Shown here: piece after piece, positions 7,238 to 14,143 of the stretch | Numbering within the stretch: position 1 is the first letter of the stretch | Layout of the letters: each line of letters opens with the position of its first letter | From: Flavobacteriaceae bacterium | GTDB taxonomy: Bacteria; Bacteroidota; Bacteroidia; Flavobacteriales; Flavobacteriaceae | Assembly (NCBI GenBank): GCA_947451525.1 | Contig: CANFZM010000006.1 | Span: forward strand, 1 to 64,000 | DNA length: 64,000 nucleotides | Reading direction: 5' to 3' | Program-made: the position numbers and the translations under genes | Notes under the pieces: model-generated | Seen by the model: the letters and a program-made list of their open reading frames with translations, nothing else | Told to the model about the DNA's origin: nothing | Database searches by the model: none

Positions 7238-8503
7238 CTAAACTAAATGAAAAGTTTTTTCTTGTTCTAATTGGAATACTTTCTCAATCCATTCAATTCC
7301 TTCGTCCATCGATTCGCCATCTTTTAAGTGGTTAACGAAATGGTTGGTGATTTTTTGGATGATTCTGTTGCTGATTAATTCGGCTTGTTCTTCGTCAAAA
7401 TTAGATAATTTTTTGCGTTGGAAGTTCAATTCGCCGTCTTTAATAGAATTAAATTTTTCTTTTAGAGCGTGAATGGTTGGTGCAAATTTTCGGTTTTTGT
7501 TCCAAGAATCGAATTCTGCTTGAATTTCTTCAATGATAGCCTCGGCTGCAGGGATATGTAGTTTTCTTCTTTCTAAAGTTTCGTCGGTCATTTGCGATAA
7601 ATGATCCATGTGAACTAGGGTAACTCCCGGAATGTCTTTGACGTTTTCATTCACATTTTTAGGAATAGACAAATCTAAAATAAGAAGTGGTTTCTTTAAA
7701 TTGAGAAGGGTTTTGTCAATTGTTGGGTTTTGCGCTCCAGTGGCAACTACAATTACATCTGCTTTTTGAATTTCCAATTGCAAATCGGCGTAATCTTTTA
7801 CAATTACATTGAGTTTTTGGGCTAATTTTTCGGCTTTGTCTTTGGTTCTATTAATAAGCGTAATTTGTTCGTGTTTGGTATGTTTTACCAAATTTTCGCA
7901 AGTGTTTCTTCCTATTTTTCCGGTTCCGAAAAGCAAAATATTTTTATTGGCAATGTCTTCTACATTTTTGAAAATGTATTGAACGGAAGCAAAAGAAACG
8001 GAGGTGGCTCCAGAAGAAATCTCGGTTTCGTTTTTTATTTTTTTACTCGATTGAATTACAGCATTCACTAATCGTTCCATGAAAGCATTCGCCAAATACA
8101 TCGCTTTACTTTCGGCAAAGGCAATTTTTAATTGGCTGATAATTTCAAAATCACCTAGAATTTGGCTGTCTAAACCGGTTCCTACTCGAAACATGTGGTT
8201 GATTGCTTCTTGTTTTTTATATACGAAGGCTACTTTTTGAAATTCTTCCACCGTGCCTTGGCTATTTTCGCAAAGTAATTTTATTAATTGAAAAGGATGT
8301 TGGGCAAAACCGTAGATTTCGGTTCTATTACAAGTAGAAGTAACGATTAATGCTTCGATACCTTCGTTTTTGGCTTGTTCTAATAAATTGGATTTGGCAT
8401 TAGCATCTAAACTAAATTTCCCTCTCATTTCGGCATCTGCTTTCTTGTAACTTAATCCTACAGAATAGAAAGTAGTAGACTTAGATGTATTTAAATTTTC
8501 CAT
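7238..8503 (-). CDS. hemA: glutamyl-tRNA reductase
   Basis: Reduces glutamyl-tRNA to glutamate-1-semialdehyde with NADPH, the first and usually regulated step of the C5 haem pathway. The 421 residues have the catalytic Cys58 in TSTCNRTEIYGF, the substrate domain (FRVGTGLDSQILGD near 105-118), the NADPH Rossmann segment (LLFGTGKIGRNTCENL near 190-205) and the helical dimerisation tail. It heads the minus-strand hem series and is divergent from the AraC regulator. hemL, the next enzyme in the pathway, is not in this window. Confidence 0.97.
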   Translation of the reverse strand: MENLNTSKSTTFYSVGLSYKKADAEMRGKFSLDANAKSNLLEQAKNEGIEALIVTSTCNRTEIYGFAQHPFQLIKLLCENSQGTVEEFQKVAFVYKKQEAINHMFRVGTGLDSQILGDFEIISQLKIAFAESKAMYLANAFMERLVNAVIQSSKKIKNETEISSGATSVSFASVQYIFKNVEDIANKNILLFGTGKIGRNTCENLVKHTKHEQITLINRTKDKAEKLAQKLNVIVKDYADLQLEIQKADVIVVATGAQNPTIDKTLLNLKKPLLILDLSIPKNVNENVKDIPGVTLVHMDHLSQMTDETLERRKLHIPAAEAIIEEIQAEFDSWNKNRKFAPTIHALKEKFNSIKDGELNFQRKKLSNFDEEQAELISNRIIQKITNHFVNHLKDGESMDEGIEWIEKVFQLEQEKTFHLV

Positions 8504-8552
8504 ATTTGGGCTTTTACCTAAAAGTTAAGCAAATCTATTACTAACCTTTTTA

Positions 8553-8560
8553 CAAAAGTA
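8553..8560 (-). promoter_or_regulatory. candidate hemA promoter -7 box
   Basis: Read on the minus strand the sequence is TACTTTTG, matching the Bacteroidetes -7 consensus TAnnTTTG, about 50 bp upstream of the hemA ATG. It lies in the 229-bp divergent region shared with the AraC-family gene. No clear -33 TTTG is visible, so the assignment is tentative. Confidence 0.45.
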
Positions 8561-8631
8561 ACGCTAGAAGTACTTTTTGTGTCGCTGTGAGATTTTTAAG
8601 CGAAAATTAATTTTTCTATCGTTATTTATTT

Positions 8632-8639
8632 TAAATTTG
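8632..8639 (+). promoter_or_regulatory. candidate promoter -7 box of the AraC-family gene
   Basis: TAAATTTG followed by C matches TAnnTTTG. It is about 93 bp before the AraC start, leaving a long untranslated leader in which the regulator itself could bind. Confidence 0.45.
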
Positions 8640-8732
8640 CAGAGAAATCAAGTCTTTTCATCGCTACTATGTAGATTAATTCTAAATAGAAGTTAAGGAA
8701 TACTATCCTGTTTTCTTTAAAAAAATATCGCT

Positions 8733-9605
8733 ATGGGGTCACAAGAAGAAATTAAAATTGAAAATGATTTTATTTTAATCCGTTTTCAAAATGATGGGCC
8801 AGAAAACTATCAAGTGAAACGACAAGTCAATCAAGGACTTATCCAATTTCATTTTGGAATTAAAGGCAAGGCAAAATTTGTGTTTAATGTGGGTGGTTAT
8901 GCTTTGGATTTAAAAGAAGAGAAAGCACTTTTGTTTTACAATCCTCAAAAAGAATTACCTCTAAATTTAGAACTCGCTCCTAATACTTGGGTGATTTCTG
9001 TTATTATTTCTATTCAAAAATTTCACGCGTTATTTTCTAATGAATCGGGAAGCATTCCTTTTTTGAGTGAAGAAAATAAAGACAGAAAATATTATACCGA
9101 AAGTGATATCAGTCCTTCGATGGCTATCGTTTTGAGTCAGTTATTTCATTATAATTTGAATCCGTCGATAAAAAATCTCTACTATAAAGGTAAAGGGTAC
9201 GAATTATTGAGTTTGTATTTTAACCGTTCGGAAGACCCAAATGCAGAGCAATGTCCGTTTTTAATTGATGAAGAAAATGTGGTGAAAATCAAGAAAGCCA
9301 AAGAAATTATCATTACCAATATGGCAGAGCCTCCAGGATTGGAAGAATTGGCAGAGCAAGTAGGTTTGAGTTTAAAGAAACTAAAAATGGGTTTCAAACA
9401 AATTTACGGCGATACCGTTTATGGTTTTCTTTTGGATTATAAAATGGATTATGCCCGTCAATTATTAGACAGCGGATCCTATAATGTAAACGAGGTGGGC
9501 TTGAAAATTGGTTACAGCACCGGAAGTCATTTTATTGCTGCCTTCAAGAAAAAATTTGCAACCACGCCTAAAAAATATTTGATGTCGATAAACCCAAACA
9601 CATAA
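8733..9605 (+). CDS. AraC-family transcriptional regulator (haem locus)
   Basis: A 290-residue regulator: an N-terminal cupin-like sensing half (about 1-170; QFHFGIKGKAKFVFN, ALLFYNP) and a C-terminal double HTH of AraC type (about 190-285; LEELAEQVGLSLKKLKMGFK, then VNEVGLKIGYSTGSHFIAAF and FATTPKKYL). The layout resembles PchR-like siderophore or iron regulators. It lies exactly between divergent hemA-hemC and co-directional hemH-hemJ, so a role in controlling haem synthesis in response to iron or a tetrapyrrole is a reasonable inference. No ligand residues can be assigned from sequence alone. Confidence 0.85.
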   Translation: MGSQEEIKIENDFILIRFQNDGPENYQVKRQVNQGLIQFHFGIKGKAKFVFNVGGYALDLKEEKALLFYNPQKELPLNLELAPNTWVISVIISIQKFHALFSNESGSIPFLSEENKDRKYYTESDISPSMAIVLSQLFHYNLNPSIKNLYYKGKGYELLSLYFNRSEDPNAEQCPFLIDEENVVKIKKAKEIIITNMAEPPGLEELAEQVGLSLKKLKMGFKQIYGDTVYGFLLDYKMDYARQLLDSGSYNVNEVGLKIGYSTGSHFIAAFKKKFATTPKKYLMSINPNT

Positions 9606-9688
9606 TTCTATATCAAACAATCAATAATATATTGTTAATCCGATAAGTAAAAAAAGTAGAATAAGTATTTTTACAAAATTAGTATCAC

Positions 9689-9719
9689 AACTCCGGAGTT
9701 CAAAACTCTGACGGAGTTT
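9689..9719. repeat. palindrome of the AACTCCG...CGGAGTT type upstream of hemH
   Basis: AACTCCGGAGTT followed by AAACTCTGACGGAGTTT gives an imperfect hairpin 20 bp before hemH. Its words match the long stem nested in repeat element copy 2 (CAACTCCGACAGAG / CTCTGTCGGAGTTG), so this looks like a second dispersed palindrome family. Confidence 0.5.
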
Positions 9720-9738
9720 AAATTAAAGAAATAACAAA

Positions 9739-10755
9739 ATGAAAGGAGTATTACTAGTAAATCTTGGTTCGCCAGAAAGCCCAACTGCTAAAGATGTTAA
9801 GCCGTATTTAGATGAATTTTTAATGGACAAATACGTAATTGACGTTCCGTTTTTATTACGTGCTTTATTGGTTCGCGGAATTATTTTACAAACCCGTCCC
9901 AAAAAATCGGCCGAAGCCTACGCTAAAATTTGGTGGGAAGAAGGTTCTCCGTTAGTAGTGATTTCGCAACGAATGCACAAAAAAGTCCAGGCACTAGTGG
10001 ATATACCCGTTGCATTGGCCATGCGATACGGAAGCATGTCAATCTTAAAAGGACTTCAAGAATTGAAAGACAAAGGTGTGGACGAAGTAATGCTGATGCC
10101 TTTGTATCCGCAGCATGCCATGGCTTCTACTACTACCATTGTGGTTTTGGCGGAGGAATTACGTCAGAAACATTTTCCAGAGATGAAATTCACCAATGTT
10201 CCTGCTTTTTACAACAAACCCGATTATATACAGGCATTAGCCAATTCTATAAAAAGCCATTTAGATACTTTTGATTACGATCATTTGTTGTTTTCGTACC
10301 ACGGAATTCCGAAGCGTCATATTCGCAAAACAGATATAACCAAGTCCCATTGCAAAATTGATGGTTCTTGTTGTAATACGCCTTCGCCAGCACATGAATT
10401 TTGCTACCGCCACCAATGTTACGAAACGACAAAACAAGTTGTAAAATTACTTGGTATTCCAGAAGGAAAATACAGCCAAACTTTTCAATCGCGCTTAGCG
10501 GGTGATAAGTGGTTAACGCCCTACACGGATGTGGAAGTGAATAAAATGCCCGATCAAGGAATCAAGAAATTGGCTGTGGTAACTCCGGCTTTTGTATCGG
10601 ACTGTTTAGAAACTTTGGAAGAAATTGCTATGGAAGCAAAACACCAATTTATAGAACACGGTGGTACCGATTTTATGGCAATTCCTTGTATGAATGATGG
10701 TGACGAATGGTGTGGCGTTGTGGCGAGTTGGGTTAAGGAGTTTCAAAATAAATAG
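9739..10755 (+). CDS. hemH: ferrochelatase with a cysteine-rich internal segment
   Basis: Inserts Fe2+ into the porphyrin ring. The 338-residue length is normal. The metal-site His188 is in SYHGIPKRH, and the conserved acidic SDCLETLEE segment follows near 277-285. Immediately after the His motif are five clustered cysteines (C205, C211, C212, C222, C227). Some bacterial ferrochelatases bind a [2Fe-2S] cluster through an internal cysteine segment, and this arrangement is suggestive of that. It leads the plus-strand pair hemH-hemJ, downstream of the AraC regulator. Confidence 0.96.
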   Translation: MKGVLLVNLGSPESPTAKDVKPYLDEFLMDKYVIDVPFLLRALLVRGIILQTRPKKSAEAYAKIWWEEGSPLVVISQRMHKKVQALVDIPVALAMRYGSMSILKGLQELKDKGVDEVMLMPLYPQHAMASTTTIVVLAEELRQKHFPEMKFTNVPAFYNKPDYIQALANSIKSHLDTFDYDHLLFSYHGIPKRHIRKTDITKSHCKIDGSCCNTPSPAHEFCYRHQCYETTKQVVKLLGIPEGKYSQTFQSRLAGDKWLTPYTDVEVNKMPDQGIKKLAVVTPAFVSDCLETLEEIAMEAKHQFIEHGGTDFMAIPCMNDGDEWCGVVASWVKEFQNK

Positions 10756-10769
10756 TTGATTAAGATTTA

Positions 10770-10890
10770 AGGTTTCAAGTTTAAGGTTTCAAGTTGTTTG
10801 CGAAATCTGAAACAAAAATTAATGAGATTCCTACGGAATGACAAACGAGGTCTAAAAACCTGAAACAAAGAAAACCTGAAACAAAAATAA
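10770..10890. repeat. short direct and inverted words in the hemH-hemJ gap
   Basis: AAGGTTTCAAGT occurs twice (about 10769-10795), and related inverted words (CTGAAAC) follow three times. 10821-10845 contains GAGATTCCTACGGAATGACAAAC, written here in parts as GAGATTCCTACG and GAATGACAAAC, which recurs at 28075-28097 and in variant form near 28220. No coding potential is seen. Confidence 0.4.
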
Positions 10891-10891
10891 C

Positions 10892-11443
10892 ATGGAATAT
10901 TACAACTACCTAAAATCCCTTCACCTCATCTTTGTAGTAACTTGGTTTGCAGGGTTGTTTTACATCGTTCGGTTATTTGTTTATCAAATTGAAGCCAACG
11001 ATAAACCATCACCAGAAAAGGAAATTTTGCTACAACAATATAAAATAATGACGTACCGACTTTGGTATATTATTTCCTGGCCAAGCGCCATTTTAGCAAG
11101 TATTTTTGCTTTTTGGATGTTGTTTTTTACCGACTTAGGAAATGCATGGTTACACATGCCTTGGATGCATGTCAAACTAGGATTTGTATTCCTATTGTAT
11201 TTATACCATTGGAAATGCCATTTAATTTACAAGCAATTACAAAACGATCAATTCAATTATACTTCCAATTTTATGCGCCTTTGGAATGAAGGTGCTACTA
11301 TTATTTTATTTGCAGTAGTTTTTTTAGTAATTTTAAAAAATGCTTTCAATTGGATTTATGGCGTAATCGGAATTTTCTTATTTTCGCTTTTGATAATGCT
11401 TGGATTCAAATTTTATAAGAGAATACGAGAAAAAAGTAATTAG
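10892..11443 (+). CDS. hemJ: HemJ-type protoporphyrinogen IX oxidase (UPF0093, often labelled CopD-like)
   Basis: A 183-residue membrane protein with about five helices. Its signatures fit the HemJ/UPF0093 family: LHLIFVVTWFAGLFYIVRLF with His11 and Arg27 (about 10-29), MHVKLGFVFLLYLYH in the middle, and RLWNEGATIILFAVVFLVILK near 130-150. HemJ oxidises protoporphyrinogen IX to protoporphyrin IX, the step between HemF and HemH. Neither hemG nor hemY is present here, so HemJ fills the gap. It follows hemH on the same strand after 136 bp of repeats. Confidence 0.85.
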   Translation: MEYYNYLKSLHLIFVVTWFAGLFYIVRLFVYQIEANDKPSPEKEILLQQYKIMTYRLWYIISWPSAILASIFAFWMLFFTDLGNAWLHMPWMHVKLGFVFLLYLYHWKCHLIYKQLQNDQFNYTSNFMRLWNEGATIILFAVVFLVILKNAFNWIYGVIGIFLFSLLIMLGFKFYKRIREKSN

Positions 11444-11493
11444 TAATTAGTTACTAGTAATTAGCATAATGCTATTACTAGTAACTAATTACT
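11442..11493. repeat. near-perfect 52-bp palindrome after hemJ
   Basis: Left arm 11442-11467 (AGTAATTAGTTACTAG...) and right arm 11469-11493 are complementary over about 25 bp with a single inserted base. The hemJ stop overlaps its outer edge. There is no clear T-run. It may be a hairpin repeat or an mRNA 3'-end structure between hemJ and the histidine kinase. Confidence 0.65.
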
Positions 11494-11514
11494 ATTAACT
11501 AATCACTAAAAAAA

Positions 11515-12981
11515 ATGTTTAACGGCTTCAAAATGTCTATGCTTTCCCTTCGAATTAGGATTTTCCTATCGATGATTGTATTGATATTAATTGCCTCTAT
11601 TTTAATGGCGTCCATATCGGTGATTCAGTTTAAAAACGAAGCCCGAAGGTACCACCAAGAACGACTTGACCGAAAAGAAGATGCGGTAAAAGAACACATC
11701 AACTACATTTTATCCAATACTACTTACCCACTTACCGAAAGAAATCTCCCTTATATTTTTAAGGATAAAATCCATGAATTATCCGATATTCACAATGTAG
11801 AAATCAACATCTATAGTCTTACTGGAAATCTATTAAAATCTTCCAAAGCCTCCTTTTCTGTAGATAATGTTTCCCCTCCCATTCCAAAATACGTTATTAA
11901 GTTGGTGCAATCGTCTATCGAAAAGCGTTATGTAGATATTAAAAGTGTTGATGGCGTTAAAATTCGTTCTTCCTTCAGCCAAATTAAAGACGACAAGTTC
12001 AAACCCCTCGGGATTTTAAATTTACCTTATGTAGAAGACGACAGTTTTTACGAAAGTGAAATTCAAGATTTCTTACTTCGATTGAGTCAGGTGTACTTTT
12101 TTATGTTGATTATTGCCTTTGCTTTGGCGTATTTTCTTGCAAGTTATATTACCAAATCATTAAAAACAATTTCCGACAAAATTAACCAAACGAGTCTGGA
12201 TCAAAAGAATGAAAAAATCGTCATTGAAGCCAACAGTCGCGAGATTAATTCCTTGATTAACGCCTACAATAGAATGGTGGACAAACTAGAAGAAAGTGCT
12301 ACCATGCTAGCGCAAAGTGAGCGGGAACAGGCTTGGCGCGAAATGGCAAAACAAGTGGCGCATGAAATTAAAAATCCACTTACGCCAATGCGATTAACTG
12401 TGCAAAGTTTCCAACGAAAATTCGATCCAGAAGATCCCGATTTGAAACAAAAACTAAACGATTATTCCAAAACATTGATCCAGCAAATTGACACTATGAG
12501 TTCCGTGGCATCGGCCTTTTCTAACTTTGCCTCCATGCCGGCACAGCAAAATGAAACTTTAAATGTGGTGGAAGTTGTAGAATTTTCTCTGGAAATTTTC
12601 AACGAAGAGTACCTTCATTTTGAAAGCGAAGAAGAAGAAATTATCACCATCATGGATCGAACCCAATTGGTGCGAATCATCACCAATTTGGTTAAAAATG
12701 CCATTCAAGCCATCCCCGAAGAGCAAGAACAAAAATCAATTGTAGTTGCCGTAAAACGGGTAGATAATATGGTAAATATTACCGTAAAAGATGACGGAAT
12801 TGGCATTGAAGCCGAAAACATGGAGCGCATTTTCGAACCAAAATTCACCACCAAAAACAGCGGTATGGGACTTGGTTTAGGAATTATCAAAAACATCATT
12901 GAAAATTACAAAGGAACTATTACATTTGAAACCAAACCTGGAAAAGGAACTACTTTTATTGTTTCGCTTCCTATAATTTAA
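11515..12981 (+). CDS. HAMP-domain sensor histidine kinase (orphan, NtrY-like)
   Basis: A 488-residue membrane kinase with TM1 at about 13-35, an extracytoplasmic sensor of about 155 residues, TM2 near 192-214, HAMP to about 265, HisKA with phospho-acceptor His283 (AHEIKNPLTP), and a HATPase with N-box NLVKNAIQAIPE, G1 DDGIGIE and G2 GMGLGLGIIKNI. The H-box and HATPase resemble NtrY-type kinases. No response-regulator gene is adjacent, so it is an orphan and its partner must be elsewhere. The signal sensed is unknown. Hairpin element copy 3 begins three bases after its stop. Confidence 0.92.
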   Translation: MFNGFKMSMLSLRIRIFLSMIVLILIASILMASISVIQFKNEARRYHQERLDRKEDAVKEHINYILSNTTYPLTERNLPYIFKDKIHELSDIHNVEINIYSLTGNLLKSSKASFSVDNVSPPIPKYVIKLVQSSIEKRYVDIKSVDGVKIRSSFSQIKDDKFKPLGILNLPYVEDDSFYESEIQDFLLRLSQVYFFMLIIAFALAYFLASYITKSLKTISDKINQTSLDQKNEKIVIEANSREINSLINAYNRMVDKLEESATMLAQSEREQAWREMAKQVAHEIKNPLTPMRLTVQSFQRKFDPEDPDLKQKLNDYSKTLIQQIDTMSSVASAFSNFASMPAQQNETLNVVEVVEFSLEIFNEEYLHFESEEEEIITIMDRTQLVRIITNLVKNAIQAIPEEQEQKSIVVAVKRVDNMVNITVKDDGIGIEAENMERIFEPKFTTKNSGMGLGLGIIKNIIENYKGTITFETKPGKGTTFIVSLPII

Positions 12982-12984
12982 AAT

Positions 12985-13084
12985 TAGTAGCGAACCGTTT
13001 GGGCATTTTAGTAAACATAGTTCCCGCTTTCCGCTGCAATCTCGCCAAGAAAAATGGCGAGGATTTCCGCTTTAATCGGGGCTA
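12985..13084 (+). repeat. hairpin-bearing intergenic element, copy 3 (3' of histidine kinase)
   Basis: Begins TAGTAGCGAACCGTTTGGGC, continues ATTTTAGTAAAC and CCCGCTTTCCGCTGCAATC, has a short hairpin CTCGCCA / TGGCGAG, and ends TTTAATCGGGGCTA. Orientation relative to the upstream gene is the same as for the copies behind hemB and hemC. The rest of the gap to 13226 is AT-rich, holds words like AATTCGTG, and has no further recognisable feature. Confidence 0.75.
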
Positions 13085-13226
13085 AACAGAAAAGTCCTTT
13101 TTGTAAAAATAAAATTAAAAACAAAACATAAAACCAATACAAATTCGCACCACTTACAATTTGTGAAATTATTTAAATGATAAATTCGTGACAATTGGTG
13201 AAATTCGTGTTTAAAAAAAACAAATT

Positions 13227-14009
13227 ATGACCTTCGAAAACATTCTTATTACCTCCGAAAACGGAATTGGGCAAATCACCATCAATCGTCCATCTAAATT
13301 AAATGCTCTAAACGTTGCCACAATTAAAGAACTGCACGATGGTTTGGAAAGTTTAAATTTCAACCCCGAAATTAGAGTTATTATCCTTACTGGGGAAGGA
13401 GAAAAAGCCTTTGTTGCCGGTGCCGATATTTCAGAATTTGCACATTTTTCTATCACAGAAGGAGCCAAATTAGCACAACAAGGACAAGAGTTATTGTTTG
13501 ATTTTGTTGAAAATTTAAACACTCCCGTTATTGCAGCAGTTAACGGATTTGCACTTGGTGGCGGATTGGAATTAGCCATGGCATGCCATTTCAGAATTGC
13601 TTCCGATAATGCCAAAATGGGCTTGCCCGAAGTTTCTCTTGGTGTTATTCCAGGTTATGGCGGAACCCAACGTTTACCCCAACTAGTAGGAAAAGGTCGC
13701 GCCATGGAAATGATTATGACTGCCGGAATGATTACTGCCGAAGAGGCACACAGAGCAGGATTAGTAAACCACGTAGTGCCACAAGCAGAACTTTTAGAAT
13801 TTACAAAAGGGATTGCCTCTAAAATTATGAGAAATTCTCCAGTTGCTATTGGCAAAGCCATAAAAGCAGTGAATGCCAACTTTAAAGATGGCGTTAATGG
13901 ATTTGAAACCGAAATAAAAAACTTTGGAGATTGCTTCGGAACCGAAGATTTTAAAGAAGGAGCCACCGCCTTTTTAGAAAAAAGAAAGGCGGCTTTTAAA
14001 GGAAATTAA
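13227..14009 (+). CDS. enoyl-CoA hydratase/isomerase (crotonase)
   Basis: A 260-residue crotonase that would hydrate 2-enoyl-CoA in fatty-acid or amino-acid breakdown. The oxyanion-hole segments AFVAGADISEF (61-71) and FALGGGLELAMAC (108-120) are present. Both catalytic glutamates of true hydratases are visible, E115 in GGLELA and E135 in GLPEVSLGVIPGYGG. No other beta-oxidation genes are adjacent, so the physiological substrate cannot be fixed. It stands as a single plus-strand gene. Confidence 0.92.
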   Translation: MTFENILITSENGIGQITINRPSKLNALNVATIKELHDGLESLNFNPEIRVIILTGEGEKAFVAGADISEFAHFSITEGAKLAQQGQELLFDFVENLNTPVIAAVNGFALGGGLELAMACHFRIASDNAKMGLPEVSLGVIPGYGGTQRLPQLVGKGRAMEMIMTAGMITAEEAHRAGLVNHVVPQAELLEFTKGIASKIMRNSPVAIGKAIKAVNANFKDGVNGFETEIKNFGDCFGTEDFKEGATAFLEKRKAAFKGN

Positions 14010-14060
14010 ATAAGTGTTCCGTTAAAAAGAAATTCCAAATATCATATTATTATAATATTT

Positions 14061-14076
14061 TGATATTGTAATATCA
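14061..14076. promoter_or_regulatory. operator-like palindrome 1
   Basis: TGATATT-gt-AATATCA is a 7+2+7 inverted repeat. An identical copy lies exactly 32 bp downstream, about three helical turns, which would place both on the same face of the DNA. The regulator is unknown. Confidence 0.5.
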
Positions 14077-14092
14077 TATTATTATACTTTTT

Positions 14093-14108
14093 TGATATTG
14101 TAATATCA
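14093..14108. promoter_or_regulatory. operator-like palindrome 2
   Basis: The second identical TGATATT-gt-AATATCA site. It covers the expected -33 region of the promoter whose -7 box is at 14117-14124, so a protein bound here would be expected to repress. Confidence 0.5.
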
Positions 14109-14116
14109 TTTTATTA

Positions 14117-14124
14117 TATATTTG
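14117..14124 (+). promoter_or_regulatory. candidate promoter -7 box of the ATPase gene
   Basis: TATATTTG followed by C matches TAnnTTTG, 20 bp before the ATG at 14144. It lies in the third tandem unit. Confidence 0.55.
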
Positions 14125-14143
14125 CATTGTAAATAGGTGTAAA

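Larger units (their letters stand above)
14039..14131 (+). repeat. three tandem ~32-bp units upstream of an ATPase gene
   Basis: Units at 14039-14070, 14071-14102 (32 bp each) and 14103-14131 (29 bp, diverged) each start ATATCATATTATTATA or a variant and end GATATTGTA or GCATTGTA. The unit junctions create the palindromes listed separately. The last unit has evolved into, or overlaps, the promoter. Confidence 0.75.

Noticed and set aside
13211..13966. Two minus-strand ORFs of over 100 codons
   Set aside because: They are antisense to the clear crotonase gene and lack any domain; typical shadows.
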